64,000 nt of DNA from Eggerthella sp. (GCA_030540085.1 JAUNWY010000007.1:33299-97298); one strand, 5' to 3'. Shown: positions 27,059 to 36,097, counted from the stretch's first letter. Notes: generated from the sequence alone by a model not told the origin. Made by a program: numbers and translations.

Positions 27059-28192
27059 CTACAGGCAATCCAACAATCCAGCGGATTCGACCTTCGATTC
27101 GATATCCTCGGCAATCTCTCGTGCCCAAGATTGCTTAAGGCCAGCCTTCGTTCCCACTGTCAACAAATCGGCAAGCACTATGCCCTTGCCTTTGCCATTC
27201 ACCGTAGTAGCGCGCTCGCCGTACGTTCCGGGATTCTGGGTCAAATCATATGCTGGCGACAAGGACCACTTCCCCGCCGCTTCGTCATACAAGAACGAGA
27301 AGTTCTTCGCATGGTCGTCTCTGTTGCCAACGAAAACGTTAAAGCACATCAGCCGATAGAGTTGCTCGATATCGCGAGCCGAATCGGTCAGCAGCGATGT
27401 CAACCTCATAAGCAGCTCGTATTCCAGGTTCGGAACCCTGTGGGACGATTCCAGCAACGCGCCAGCTGAAGCCATATGAACCTTCCGCACAGGACCGGCC
27501 CCGATGCGATCGAATCGCCTGACCCCAAAGTACCCCGAGCACCGATTCGAAGGAAGCAAACGAACCTCGGGAACGTCTAACCCGCACAATCCGGCAAGTT
27601 GGGCAATGCGATATTCCTGCTCGCCAATATTCTCGGAATCAACCGAAGAGGGGAATTTGACTATCCATTCTTCGCCATCGAGCTCCGTCAGCACCTTAGG
27701 CCGCGCTCCACCAGACGAACCGCCCAAAGCAAGCAACTCATCTAGGTCACCCGATTCGTTTGTCGCAAGCAAGCGAGCGCACTCTTCGGCGACCACATCG
27801 AAATCCAACCCTCCAAGCGAAGCGGCAATTGCGGTTTCCGGCTCATATTCAAGCGCACCCATACCGCTCGCCCCGATGAAAGACAAACGCGCAAGAAAAC
27901 CAACCTCGCGCGGATTCAGGCCATGTTTGGCTAGCATCCTGTCAACCAAGAGCCTCCCCCATCCATCAGGCAAGCTGTCGTCGAAAACACCAAAAATGCC
28001 ATCGAACGGACGCCACCGCGCAACAAAAACCCGCTTCTCCAAGGGTAGGCTGAACGGACTTACGCTAAACCCATTGGCAAGCCATTTATCGGCGTATTCA
28101 AACGCCATCAACCCCTCTGAGGTTGACGCTATGGAACCGACTGTTTCCCCGTGGAAGAAAACGCGGACCCTATCAATATTGGGAATTCGCAC
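27059..28192 (-). CDS. hipA: HipA-type serine/threonine kinase toxin
   Basis: The 377-aa product has an N-terminal couple-hipA region and a HipA kinase fold. It carries the Gly-rich loop GGSSGGARPK at residues 157-166, WIVKF for the ATP-binding Lys at about 176-180, the catalytic NRDDHAKNFSF at 290-300, and LSPAYDLT at 311-318, the metal-binding Asp segment. HipA kinases phosphorylate aminoacyl-tRNA synthetases or other translation factors and slow growth; the HipB partner inhibits them. The start is three bases after the hipB-like stop, a typical toxin-antitoxin operon with the antitoxin first. All key residues seem present, so the kinase is probably active. The exact target cannot be told. 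Confidence 0.92.
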   Translation of the reverse strand: MRIPNIDRVRVFFHGETVGSIASTSEGLMAFEYADKWLANGFSVSPFSLPLEKRVFVARWRPFDGIFGVFDDSLPDGWGRLLVDRMLAKHGLNPREVGFLARLSFIGASGMGALEYEPETAIAASLGGLDFDVVAEECARLLATNESGDLDELLALGGSSGGARPKVLTELDGEEWIVKFPSSVDSENIGEQEYRIAQLAGLCGLDVPEVRLLPSNRCSGYFGVRRFDRIGAGPVRKVHMASAGALLESSHRVPNLEYELLMRLTSLLTDSARDIEQLYRLMCFNVFVGNRDDHAKNFSFLYDEAAGKWSLSPAYDLTQNPGTYGERATTVNGKGKGIVLADLLTVGTKAGLKQSWAREIAEDIESKVESAGLLDCL

Positions 28193-28195
28193 GCG

Positions 28196-28486
28196 CTACC
28201 CCTTTCGCTTGTTTTCCGCGATTACGTCTTCTATGGAGACATACTGCTTCTGCGCAAATAGGCTGGCAAAATCACTCTCGCAGTGGAGGGCAAAGGCGAT
28301 ATTCACCAATGATGCAAGCGAGATTTGATGTAAGCGCTCAAACCTTTTGATGGAGCCCAAGCTCACACCTGATTTTTCGGCAAGCTGCGCCTGCGTAAGC
28401 CCCTGCTCTTTACGACGAGCTGCTACGCGATGGGCGATGTCGGCCAGAACCTCGCCCGGAAGTTGATGTTCAAGAATATTTATCAT
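28196..28486 (-). CDS. hipB: HipB-like XRE-family antitoxin/repressor
   Basis: This 96-aa protein has a helix-turn-helix of the XRE type at about residues 20-60: RRKEQGLTQAQLAEKSGV as first helices and SLGSIKRFERL as recognition helix. It precedes hipA by three bases. By analogy with HipB, the dimer would bind HipA and two upstream operators, repressing the pair. The palindromes at 28487-28547 directly abut its start codon and fit this. It is slightly longer than the classic HipB, with a C-terminal tail that ends AENKRKG. Confidence 0.9.
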   Translation of the reverse strand: MINILEHQLPGEVLADIAHRVAARRKEQGLTQAQLAEKSGVSLGSIKRFERLHQISLASLVNIAFALHCESDFASLFAQKQYVSIEDVIAENKRKG

Positions 28487-28547
28487 GGCTAATATATTAG
28501 CTTTTTCCCTGTATTATCTCAATCATGGTTAATATATTAGCCATGAT
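28482..28547. promoter_or_regulatory. Two palindromic operators upstream of hipBA
   Basis: GGCTAATATATTAGC (28487-28501) and ATCATGGTTAATATATTAGC with its mirror to 28547 share the core TAATATATTA. Their centres are 40 bases apart, about four helical turns, on the same face of the helix. The first abuts the hipB start codon. This is the expected layout for cooperative autorepression. Confidence 0.8.
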
Positions 28548-28946
28548 TTATACTATCAGGCAGCAAGCTCCAACGCCTTCGCCCTGACTTCTCTTAAACC
28601 GCACTAATTGATTCCGATTTCGCACGAATTGCTGATAATTCGTGCGAAATAACCCGTATTTGCCGCAATTAAAGGCGCTAATTCGTACAAAAAATTGCCA
28701 ATTCTTATTCATGACTACAAATTAACGATTAGTTTGTACGAATTGCCAGCAAAGATTGCTAATTAGTATTTTCCGGATTATCAATTTGCGCTTTCCAGCG
28801 GAGCAAAAATACGGAGCTGGAGGGATATCCCTCCAGCTCCGCAATGAGCCATTACCCCTGCCGCCTTGTCGGCGGTCGAGGCGGCAGGATGCGGGCGGTA
28901 AGCTGTCGGTAAAGGAAATGACAAAATGGGGACAGTCCCCATTTTG
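28548..28946. other. AT-rich intergenic stretch with stacked palindromes
   Basis: No gene was seen in these 400 bases. Four palindromes are visible. Perfect 14-base arms with a six-base loop lie at 28617-28650 (ATTTCGCACGAATT). A 12-base pair AATTCGTACAAA / TTTGTACGAATT lies at 28680-28691 and 28733-28744. A GC-rich hairpin (GGAGCTGGAGGG with its complement) lies at 28812-28841. A 17-base-arm palindrome at 28917-28952 overlaps the stop of the next gene. The last two resemble terminators for the minus-strand glycosyltransferase. The first two share the word GAATT but have no known role. Confidence 0.6.
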
Positions 28947-30149
28947 TCATTTACGGGCGCCAAGCGCTGCTTTGGGACCTGCCACCAGCAGATAGTACAA
29001 GCCCTTGCGCAGCGGCGTGGGATTGTTCGGGAAGAATTGCTCGAAGCGCTTCGGGTGCTCCATCAGGTAGCGCAGGTTCGCGTTCTGATAGTCGCTGAAC
29101 AGCGAGCGGTCATACGCGCCGCCCCTGAACCCGGCGCGCAGATCCTCATGCATCTTAACCACAAATTCGCGACGCTGCTCCGGCGCCAAGCGCGCAAAGT
29201 TCCACATGTAGCTGTCGTAACGCAGCCTGAACAGGACTTTTCGCAAATCTTCGCAATCAGGATCGTTCTTGATGAAGCGCTCGGCCATGTCGAATTCTTT
29301 GCACACACACATCACTTTTTGCGCGTCGTTCACAGAAGACGCCTCATTGTCTTGGCGGTAATGCAGGATGGCCTCTTCAGACATAACAACCTTCTGCGCG
29401 GTTACCCACACCTTGAACTGGAAGCCCAGATCCTGGAAACTTGCGCCCGCCGTTTCAAGGAAACGCACACCCTTTTCGACAAGCATTTTGCGACGATACA
29501 GCGCCGACCAAATGGAGGGGATGCAGTAGAACACCTCGCGAACATCGCGCGGATTGAAGGGGGCATCCGTCATTGGGGGCTTGCACACACTTATAAGCTG
29601 ATTGCGTTCCTTGGGCGTGCTCCAGTAGAACCAATAGTTAGCCTTGGCCACATCGACAGGAGCATCGGCACTTGCGTCCTTCACCAGGCCGTACAGCAGC
29701 TCCAGCGCATTCGGTTCGAAGAAATCGTCGGGCTCCAAAATGCCAATGTACTCGCCACGCGCGGTGTCGATACCCAAGTTCATTGACGCGCCGTAACCGG
29801 AATTATCCTTATCAATCAGGCGAAAACGCTGATCTTTTTCCATGTAGCGCTTGATGATATCCAGAGAACCATCGGTACTGCCATCGTTGATGCACAGCGC
29901 TTCGAAGTTGGAAAACGTCTGATCAATCAGCGAATCAAGCGCCTGCTCCAAGTACTGCTCGGAATTGCAGATCGGCACCAGCACTGAAATAGCAGGTGCT
30001 GGCCCTTCAGGTGCAGGGCTGATCTTCGCGCTCGCACGCGCCGCATTCGCACGCGCCTGCTGCTGAGAAATCTGGTTCTTGCCCTTTTTCTCGGTCTTCG
30101 CAGCAGCGTTTCCGCCGCCAGCGCTCTTCGCGTTATTCTTCTTAGCCAT
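28947..30149 (-). CDS. Glycosyltransferase family 2 with a basic N-terminal tail
   Basis: This 400-aa GT2 enzyme begins with about 50 basic, Ala-rich residues (MAKKNNAKSAGGGNAAAKTE), unlike other family members in the window. The normal GT-A core follows: ISVLVPICNSEQYL, INDGSTDGS, and the DXD-type EPDDFFEPNAL. GASFQDLGFQFKVW and HYRQDNEASSVND show that it is a paralogue of the transferase at 19887. The tail could bind acidic phospholipid or nucleic acid; this is speculation. It stands alone between the hipBA pair and proC, away from the main locus, and its stop codon lies within a terminator-like palindrome. Confidence 0.87.
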   Translation of the reverse strand: MAKKNNAKSAGGGNAAAKTEKKGKNQISQQQARANAARASAKISPAPEGPAPAISVLVPICNSEQYLEQALDSLIDQTFSNFEALCINDGSTDGSLDIIKRYMEKDQRFRLIDKDNSGYGASMNLGIDTARGEYIGILEPDDFFEPNALELLYGLVKDASADAPVDVAKANYWFYWSTPKERNQLISVCKPPMTDAPFNPRDVREVFYCIPSIWSALYRRKMLVEKGVRFLETAGASFQDLGFQFKVWVTAQKVVMSEEAILHYRQDNEASSVNDAQKVMCVCKEFDMAERFIKNDPDCEDLRKVLFRLRYDSYMWNFARLAPEQRREFVVKMHEDLRAGFRGGAYDRSLFSDYQNANLRYLMEHPKRFEQFFPNNPTPLRKGLYYLLVAGPKAALGARK

Positions 30150-30569
30150 TCCCTGCCCCTCTCAAATCAATTAGGTAAAAGTATACCGTTCAAACAAGAA
30201 GCCACCACAGGGCATATTTCAGCTGCCACGAATCGCACCGAACCGCCCGCAGGCCCACCCCTCCCCCACGAGCGTCGCAATCGCGCTGGGCATCCACGGG
30301 CACCGCGAATTACATTGGACGCTCCGCACTCACCGCCGCCTTCCCCGCCTCCGCCGACCTAAGCGCTCATCATCGCTGCCGCAAATCGCGCCACGCACTT
30401 CGCCCCAAAGCTCAACACTTAATTAATTCATCGCAAACGAAGTGCTTTATTTCGCCACTTCGCATAGAATCGGACTAATGCAGAACGCGTTCACAAAACG
30501 GCGCCAGCAGAGCACAGCGCAATTCGCCTCGACGCGTTATTGAAGCCCGCCGCCAACAAGGAGGTTCTT
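30150..30569. other. Intergenic region between the divergent glycosyltransferase and proC
   Basis: No gene was recognised in these 420 bases. A small stem (CGAAGTG 30438-30444 with CACTTCG 30456-30462) and a possible -10 TAGAAT at 30465-30470 precede proC, but no convincing -35 is visible. Confidence 0.35.
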
Positions 30570-31364
30570 ATGAAACTTGGATTCATCGGATGCGGAAATA
30601 TGGCCAAAGCCATGATCAAGGGAATTGTCGCCAGCGGTGCTGTTGCGCCTGGTGAAATCTATGGCTCCAATGTCACACCCGAACATGCCGCCGCCGTTGG
30701 CGAAGAATTCGGCATTAACGCTGGCACCAACAACATCACTGTCGCCGAAAACGCCGACATCCTGTTCCTTTCCGTAAAGCCCTACCAGTACGAGGCAGTT
30801 ATCGCCGAGATCCGTGGAGCAATGCGTCCCGAGCAGACCGTTGTCACCATCGCTCCCGGTAAGACCATCGCCTGGCTTGAAGAGCAGTTCGGCGCACCCG
30901 TTCGCATCGTACGCACCGCACCTAACACGCCCGCGCACGTGTTAGCAGGCGTTACCGCCTACTGCCCCAACAGTTTGGCAACCGCCGAAGATGTTGCTGC
31001 CGTCCAGAGCCTGCTGACCAGCTTCGGCACCACCGTTGAGCTGGAAGAATCGCAGCTCGACGCCGCAAGCGCTATCGGCGGCAGCTCACCTGCCTATGTA
31101 TATATGTTTATCGAAGCTTTGGCCGACGCAGGCGTAGCTGAAGGCCTGAAGCGCCCGCAGGCTTACCAGCTTGCTGCTCAGGGCGTACTGGGCGCTGCAA
31201 AACTCGTGCTCGAATCCGGCAAGCATCCTGGCCAGCTGAAGGACGAGGTGTGCTCGCCTTCCGGATCCACCATCCGCGGCCTTGAGGTTCTGGAAAAAGG
31301 CGCATTCCGTGGCACCGTTATCGATGCACTGCGTACCACCATCGAAAAGGCACGCGCTCTGTAA
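30570..31364 (+). CDS. proC: Pyrroline-5-carboxylate reductase
   Basis: ATG 30570 was chosen because an AGGAGG site (about 30559-30564) precedes it, rather than the upstream TTG at 30540. The 264-aa enzyme shows the N-terminal NADPH-binding GFIGCGNMAKAMIKG. In the C-terminal dimer domain, PNTPAHVLAGVTAY, SAIGGSSPAYVYMFIEALAD and the proC signature around HPGQLKDEVCSPSGSTIRGL are seen. It reduces 1-pyrroline-5-carboxylate to L-proline, the final step of proline synthesis, in the cytoplasm. The length is normal for the family. It appears monocistronic, with htpG downstream under its own CIRCE promoter. Confidence 0.96.
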   Translation: MKLGFIGCGNMAKAMIKGIVASGAVAPGEIYGSNVTPEHAAAVGEEFGINAGTNNITVAENADILFLSVKPYQYEAVIAEIRGAMRPEQTVVTIAPGKTIAWLEEQFGAPVRIVRTAPNTPAHVLAGVTAYCPNSLATAEDVAAVQSLLTSFGTTVELEESQLDAASAIGGSSPAYVYMFIEALADAGVAEGLKRPQAYQLAAQGVLGAAKLVLESGKHPGQLKDEVCSPSGSTIRGLEVLEKGAFRGTVIDALRTTIEKARAL

Positions 31365-31475
31365 CGCAAACGGCGAGGCGGGATGCTTCGCGGCGCCGAC
31401 GTGCTGCGAGTCGGCAGCTCCTACGCCCCGCAAGCAACAACCCCGTTACAAACCGTCGCGCGAATGCTTCCTTTC

Positions 31476-31535
31476 TTGACATGCCGCGCGCACATACTAG
31501 AATCCGTATTAGCACTCCACATGTTGGAGTGCTAA
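31476..31535 (+). promoter_or_regulatory. htpG promoter with CIRCE element (HrcA operator)
   Basis: TTGACA at 31476-31481 and TAGAAT at 31498-31503, 16 bases apart, form a vegetative promoter. Right behind them, 31509-31535 is a perfect CIRCE: TTAGCACTC, nine bases, GAGTGCTAA. HrcA bound there would cover the transcription start and release it on heat stress. CIRCE is well known for groE and dnaK operons; its use on htpG is less usual. Confidence 0.93.
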
Positions 31536-31832
31536 TTACGTTTATAGGCGCTTGCGCACCGTCATTTCGGCACCGCAAGCGCACGGCAACGAACCAACGT
31601 TTGTCTGCAGTTCGCGAGTGCAAGCCGCTACGCGGGCCAGGTATTGCGGTGTCGAGCGTAATGTCCAACTCAGCGCGGCGCCAGGCACATTGCTTGGGCT
31701 CAAAGCTGCGCCAACCGCAGCGGAACGCTCGCCGCGACAGAGTGCCCGTAGCGCCAGCCGCGACCGGCCCAGCAGCCCGCCGCCGCGCCGACAGGCAAAC
31801 GTGCATAACAGGCCATTGAAGGAAGGATCTGA
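31536..31832 (+). other. Long GC-rich leader of htpG
   Basis: About 300 bases separate CIRCE from the htpG start. The stretch is GC-rich, and no recognised gene or riboswitch was found. Short open frames there have no ribosome-binding site. GGAAGGA at about 31819-31825 serves htpG. The leader could hold an RNA thermometer or a hairpin, but no specific structure stands out by eye. Confidence 0.4.
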
Positions 31833-33758
31833 ATGAAGCAATTCAAAACGGAAAGCAAAAAGCTCCTTGATCTGATGATCAACTCCATTTACACCAACAA
31901 GGAAATCTTCCTGCGCGAGCTTATCTCCAACGCGTCCGATGCTGTTGACAAGCTCTACTTCAAGAGCCTCACCGACACCACCATCGCCGTTTCCAAGGAC
32001 GATCTTTCCATCAACGTAGCGTTCGACAAGGACGCTCGCACCATCACGGTTTCCGACACGGGCATCGGTATGACCCGCGAAGAGCTGGAAACCAACCTGG
32101 GCACCATCGCCCATTCCGGCAGCCTCGAGTTCAAGACCGAAAACGCCGAGCAGCAGGGCGAAGACGTAGACATCATCGGCCAGTTCGGCGTGGGCTTCTA
32201 CTCCTCGTTCATGGTTGCCAAAGAAGTTACCGTAACCTCCCGCGCATACGGCGAGCCCGAAGCCTTCACCTGGAAGTCCGACGGCATCGAGGGCTACACC
32301 ATCGAGCCCGCAACCGCTGAAGAGGCCGCCGCACTGGGCGCCGACCACGGCACCAGCATCACCCTGCACCTGAAGGACAACGCCGACGAAGAAGAGTACG
32401 ACGTATTCCTGGACCAATACGAGCTCCAGGCCCTCATCAAGCAGTACAGCAACTACGTGCGCTACCCCATCCGCATGGAAGTGGAAGAGCGCAAGCCGCT
32501 GCCGAAGCCCGAAGATGCTGGCGACGACTACACGCCCGAGTTCGAAACGGTGCGCGAGGTTAAAACTGTCAACTCCATGATCCCCATCTGGAAGCGCCGC
32601 AAGTCCGAGGTATCCGACGAAGAGTACGCCACCTTCTACAAGACCGACTTCCACGATTTCGAGGATCCGGCTCGCACTATTTCCGTTCATGCGGAAGGCG
32701 CGCTTACCTACGACGCGCTGCTGTTCATCCCCAAGCGCCCGCCGTACGACTTCTTCAACAAGGACTACGAAAAGGGCCTGGCGCTGTACAGCTCCAATGT
32801 GCTGATCATGGAAAAGTGCGCCGACCTGCTGCCCGACTACTTCAGCTTTGTAAAGGGCGTTGTTGATTCTCAGGATCTGACGCTGAACATTTCCCGCGAA
32901 ACGCTGCAGCAGAACAGCCAGCTGCGCGCTATTGCCAACAAGCTCGAGAAGAAGATCAAGAGCGAACTGGAGAAGTTCCTGAAGAACGACCGCGACGGTT
33001 ACGAAAAGTTCTTCAAGGGCTTTGGCCACAACTTGGAATACGGCATCTACACCAGCTATGGCATGAAGAAGGATGTGCTGGCCGACCTGCTGCTTTTCTA
33101 TTCCGCCAAGCAGCAGAAAATGGTTACACTGGCCGAGTACGCCGAGGCAATGCCCGAAGGCCAGGAGTCTATCTTCTTCGCAACGGGCGAAGCTATCGAC
33201 CGTCTGGCGAAGCGCCCCATCGTAAATACGGTGCTGGGCAAGGGCTTCGACGTGCTGCTGTGCCCGCAGGATGTTGACGAGTTCTGCTTCATGTCGATGA
33301 GCGAATACAACGAAAAGCAGTTTAAGAACGTTGCCGGCGGCGACCTGGAGCTTGAAACCGAAGACGAAAAGAGCGCAGCCGAGGCCATCACGAAGGAAAA
33401 CGAGGGCCTGTTTGCCGAAATGCAGAAGGCGCTCGAGGGCAAGGTTAAGCGCGTCGCCGTTTCCGCTCGCCTGACCGACACTCCCTCATGCGTAACCGCA
33501 GAAGGTCCCATCACGCTGGAAATGGAGAAGATCCTGGCGCAGGGCCCCGACGGCGAGCACGTAAAGAGCGACCGAGTGCTCGAACTGAACGCCGAGCATC
33601 CCGTGTTCAAGGCGGTGCAGAAGGCGTTCGAGGAAGGCGACACCGAAAAGGTGCACCTGTATGCGACGGTGCTGTACGACCAGGCACTGATCACCGAGGG
33701 CCTGCCCATCGACGACCCCGTAGCCTACACCCAAGCCGTCTACAAGTTCATGGCGTAG
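31833..33758 (+). CDS. htpG: Molecular chaperone HtpG (Hsp90)
   Basis: The 641-aa protein is a full Hsp90. The N-terminal GHKL ATPase begins with IFLRELISNASDAVDKL (the conserved Glu and Asn for ATP and metal), then DTGIGMTREELETNLGTIA and GQFGVGFYSSFMVA. The middle domain carries ISRETLQQN with the catalytic-loop Arg, and a C-terminal dimerisation domain follows. It lacks the eukaryotic MEEVD tail, as expected for bacteria. It helps fold and remodel client proteins in the cytoplasm in an ATP-dependent way. Control by HrcA through the CIRCE element is expected. A strong terminator follows the gene. Confidence 0.97.
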   Translation: MKQFKTESKKLLDLMINSIYTNKEIFLRELISNASDAVDKLYFKSLTDTTIAVSKDDLSINVAFDKDARTITVSDTGIGMTREELETNLGTIAHSGSLEFKTENAEQQGEDVDIIGQFGVGFYSSFMVAKEVTVTSRAYGEPEAFTWKSDGIEGYTIEPATAEEAAALGADHGTSITLHLKDNADEEEYDVFLDQYELQALIKQYSNYVRYPIRMEVEERKPLPKPEDAGDDYTPEFETVREVKTVNSMIPIWKRRKSEVSDEEYATFYKTDFHDFEDPARTISVHAEGALTYDALLFIPKRPPYDFFNKDYEKGLALYSSNVLIMEKCADLLPDYFSFVKGVVDSQDLTLNISRETLQQNSQLRAIANKLEKKIKSELEKFLKNDRDGYEKFFKGFGHNLEYGIYTSYGMKKDVLADLLLFYSAKQQKMVTLAEYAEAMPEGQESIFFATGEAIDRLAKRPIVNTVLGKGFDVLLCPQDVDEFCFMSMSEYNEKQFKNVAGGDLELETEDEKSAAEAITKENEGLFAEMQKALEGKVKRVAVSARLTDTPSCVTAEGPITLEMEKILAQGPDGEHVKSDRVLELNAEHPVFKAVQKAFEEGDTEKVHLYATVLYDQALITEGLPIDDPVAYTQAVYKFMA

Positions 33759-33803
33759 CCAGGGGGGGCAGGAAACGGCCCGAAGCAAAACTGTGGCCCA
33801 CTC

Positions 33804-33842
33804 AAGGGGAGCGCTCGCAAAAGCGAACGCTCCCCTTTCTTT
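33804..33842 (+). terminator. Rho-independent terminator after htpG
   Basis: AAGGGGAGCG pairs with CGCTCCCCTT, with an extended imperfect inner stem (TCGC/GCGA), and a TTTCTTTAT run follows. It lies 46 bases after the htpG stop. Confidence 0.9.
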
Positions 33843-33939
33843 ATACGCAAAACAGTTCTGCGTATAAAAGCAATTGCTTGGCTAAAGTTCGTCCTTATTT
33901 TCACCATTTTTGGTTATAATAAGGACGAACTTTAGCCAA
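33841..33939. promoter_or_regulatory. Promoter of the AAA/DUF4143 gene inside a perfect 22-bp inverted repeat
   Basis: Arms at 33878-33899 and 33918-33939 are perfectly complementary over 22 bases, including AAGTTCGTCC / GGACGAACTT, with 18 bases between. TATAAT (33915-33920) lies at the inner edge of the right arm, and the start codon is 16 bases past the repeat. A second, adjacent palindrome with 11-base arms (TTTATACGCA and complement) lies at about 33839-33869. The layout suggests tight autorepression or a structured leader. Confidence 0.75.
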
Positions 33940-33955
33940 AAAAGAAAGGAATCCG

Positions 33956-35257
33956 ATGGAACGATTCCTAATGAACGATCTCGAGACTTGGAAATCAAGC
34001 AAACGCAGAAAGCCCCTTATCCTTAATGGGGCGCGCCAGGTGGGAAAAACTTGGCTCCTAAAGGAATTCGGGGATAAGCACTACAAGAACACTACCTACC
34101 TGAATTTCGACAACAACCCTGAAGCACAAATGGTTTTCAACCTCGATTTCAACGTCAACCGAATCATCAAAGATGTACAGAACATCACGGGTGAAGCCAT
34201 TTCTGAAGGAACCACTCTCGTTATCTTTGACGAAATACAAGAGTGCCCTAAGGCGCTGACTTCGCTAAAGTACTTTTGCGAAAACGCCCCTGGAATCCAC
34301 CTTGTTGCCGCCGGCTCACTTTTGGGGCTAACAGTACATGAAGGCACAGGCTACCCTGTCGGCAAAGTGAATACGCTCAACCTGTACCCGCTTTCTTTTC
34401 GCGAGTTTTTAGATGCCACGGGCAACGCGGCCCTTCGCCAAACAATCGACTCAGGAGACTTGAATTCTTTCAAGATATTCAATGCTCGACTGTCTGAGCT
34501 CTTGAAGCATTACTACGTTGTCGGCGGCATGCCCGAAGCGGTACTTGCCTACCTTGATGGCGGAATATTCGAAGAGTCGCGCCAGGTCCAGAAAGAAATC
34601 CTTGACGGCTACCGCCTTGACGCAGCAAAGCACCTTAACGGCAAAGAAACCGAATTCGTTCTTGCTGCATGGGATTCTATTCCGTCTCAACTTGCCAAAG
34701 AAAACAAGAAGTTCGTATTCGGGCACATTAGAGCAGGGAGTCGAGCGCGTGATTATCGGTCGGCAATCACCTGGCTTACGCAAGCAGGAATCGCTTCAAA
34801 GGTGAGCAGGGTCGCCAAAGCAGGAATGCCCCTTTCCGCATACAAAGACAACCAAGCGTTCAAACTCTTCATTCTGGATGTTGGGCTTTTAGGCGCAATG
34901 GCGAAGCTCAGCACGAAAAGCATCATTGAAGGCAATTCCGTATTCAGCGAATTCAAAGGCGCGCTAACGGAACAATACGTTTGCCAGCAACTTATATCGG
35001 ATTGCAGTCTAGACCCTTATTACTGGTCTGCTGAAAATTCACGCGGTGAACTCGATTTTCTAGCGCAGGACGAAGATGCAACCTTCGCAATAGAAGTTAA
35101 AGCCGAAGAAAACCTACGAGCCAAAAGCCTGCGAGCTTTCAAGGAGAAGAACCCAGAAGTCGAAGCGCTCCGCTTCTCCCTTTCAGGGTATCGCAAACAG
35201 GATTGGATGCGGAACATACCCCTATACGCTATTTCGAATCGAGGGCTTTGGGGCTAA
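33956..35257 (+). CDS. AAA ATPase with C-terminal DUF4143
   Basis: This 433-aa protein has an AAA_14-type ATPase: Walker A LNGARQVGKTWLLKEF near residue 28 and Walker B TLVIFDEIQECPKALTSLK near residue 87. GSLLGLTV, a typical sensor segment, follows, and then the DUF4143 region with GELDFL and a FAIEVKAEENLRAKSL strand resembling a PD-(D/E)XK nuclease core near residues 360-390. It is a stand-alone gene common in mobile and phase-variable parts of bacterial genomes; its biological role is unsettled, and defence or toxin-like functions have been suggested. Its promoter is enclosed in a perfect inverted repeat. It sits between htpG and a decayed stretch. Confidence 0.88.
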   Translation: MERFLMNDLETWKSSKRRKPLILNGARQVGKTWLLKEFGDKHYKNTTYLNFDNNPEAQMVFNLDFNVNRIIKDVQNITGEAISEGTTLVIFDEIQECPKALTSLKYFCENAPGIHLVAAGSLLGLTVHEGTGYPVGKVNTLNLYPLSFREFLDATGNAALRQTIDSGDLNSFKIFNARLSELLKHYYVVGGMPEAVLAYLDGGIFEESRQVQKEILDGYRLDAAKHLNGKETEFVLAAWDSIPSQLAKENKKFVFGHIRAGSRARDYRSAITWLTQAGIASKVSRVAKAGMPLSAYKDNQAFKLFILDVGLLGAMAKLSTKSIIEGNSVFSEFKGALTEQYVCQQLISDCSLDPYYWSAENSRGELDFLAQDEDATFAIEVKAEENLRAKSLRAFKEKNPEVEALRFSLSGYRKQDWMRNIPLYAISNRGLWG

Positions 35258-36097
35258 ATACCCGAAACTAGTCGGGAGCCACTTAGCACCCTCGGGCAGG
35301 CAGCGCGCATCATGGCAGCTCACGCTAATTCTTTGCTTCTCGATGACAAGAATACTCATTTCGGAACCCGCACTTAAGACATTTGAGCCTCCAAACAGAT
35401 ATATTTGCTGTCATTTGGGGGAGGCATTGTCTGCAGGTGTCCTAAATAACACGTATGACACTTACTTTACTAAAGCATATCGACCCTGATCCCCTCCCTA
35501 ACGGCCTCAAGCGCATAGGGAATAATCGGTCGATGCCCAGCTTCCGCACGAGCCCCGTCCATCAGCTCCACGTTCATACACATTCGCCGAAAAAACCTTC
35601 TCGGTTTCCATATTAGCTAGGACGTTGGCTACATCCTCCCATCGACCCCCGCAACAACCTCCAAGATTCCGGCAACGGCGGAAGGCGCGCCGGTCACAAC
35701 GAAATACCTGCGGTCGAGTGCAATGGGGCGCCCTCCATGTCCACGGCCGCGCCGCCCACCACGAACACGGCATCAGGAGCAAGCTTTTCCCAGCTCGCAG
35801 ACGAGATGCTCCTGCATGCGCACGTCACGCTTCGTCAGAAACCGACGTGGCGGGGCTCTTCACCGCTGCGGCGAAGAGGAAATCGGGCAGAGGGGGAGCA
35901 GCGGCTATGGCTGTTGGATCGACTGGAACGAATTCCACATACCCATCGAGCTCAGGCAATGAGGTGCGCTTTTTGAGCCATAACCCACAGCTTATCCATG
36001 CAGACCCCTTAAACGCGAAAACCGTCAAACCTCATCCATAAGCTCGGATTATTTGCATTGGGTCAAATGACCGCCCATACCGATCGGCCTCATATTC
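35258..36097 (-). other. Decayed coding region, not identified
   Basis: No intact gene was found in these 840 bases. On the minus strand, coding-like pieces in different frames can be joined. One piece around 35830-36020 contains LPELDGYVEFVPVDPTA, another reads KLAPDAVFVVGGAAVDMEG, the next VTGAPSAVAGILEVVAGVDG, and the last ends PYALEAVREGIRVDML before a stop near 35470. They look like one gene broken by several frameshifts and stops. The family was not recognised. Bases 35258-35460 show nothing. Confidence 0.5.

Noticed and set aside
31542..33029. A 495-codon open frame on the minus strand opposite htpG.
   Set aside because: It is antisense to a conserved chaperone, and its composition reflects codon bias of the real gene.
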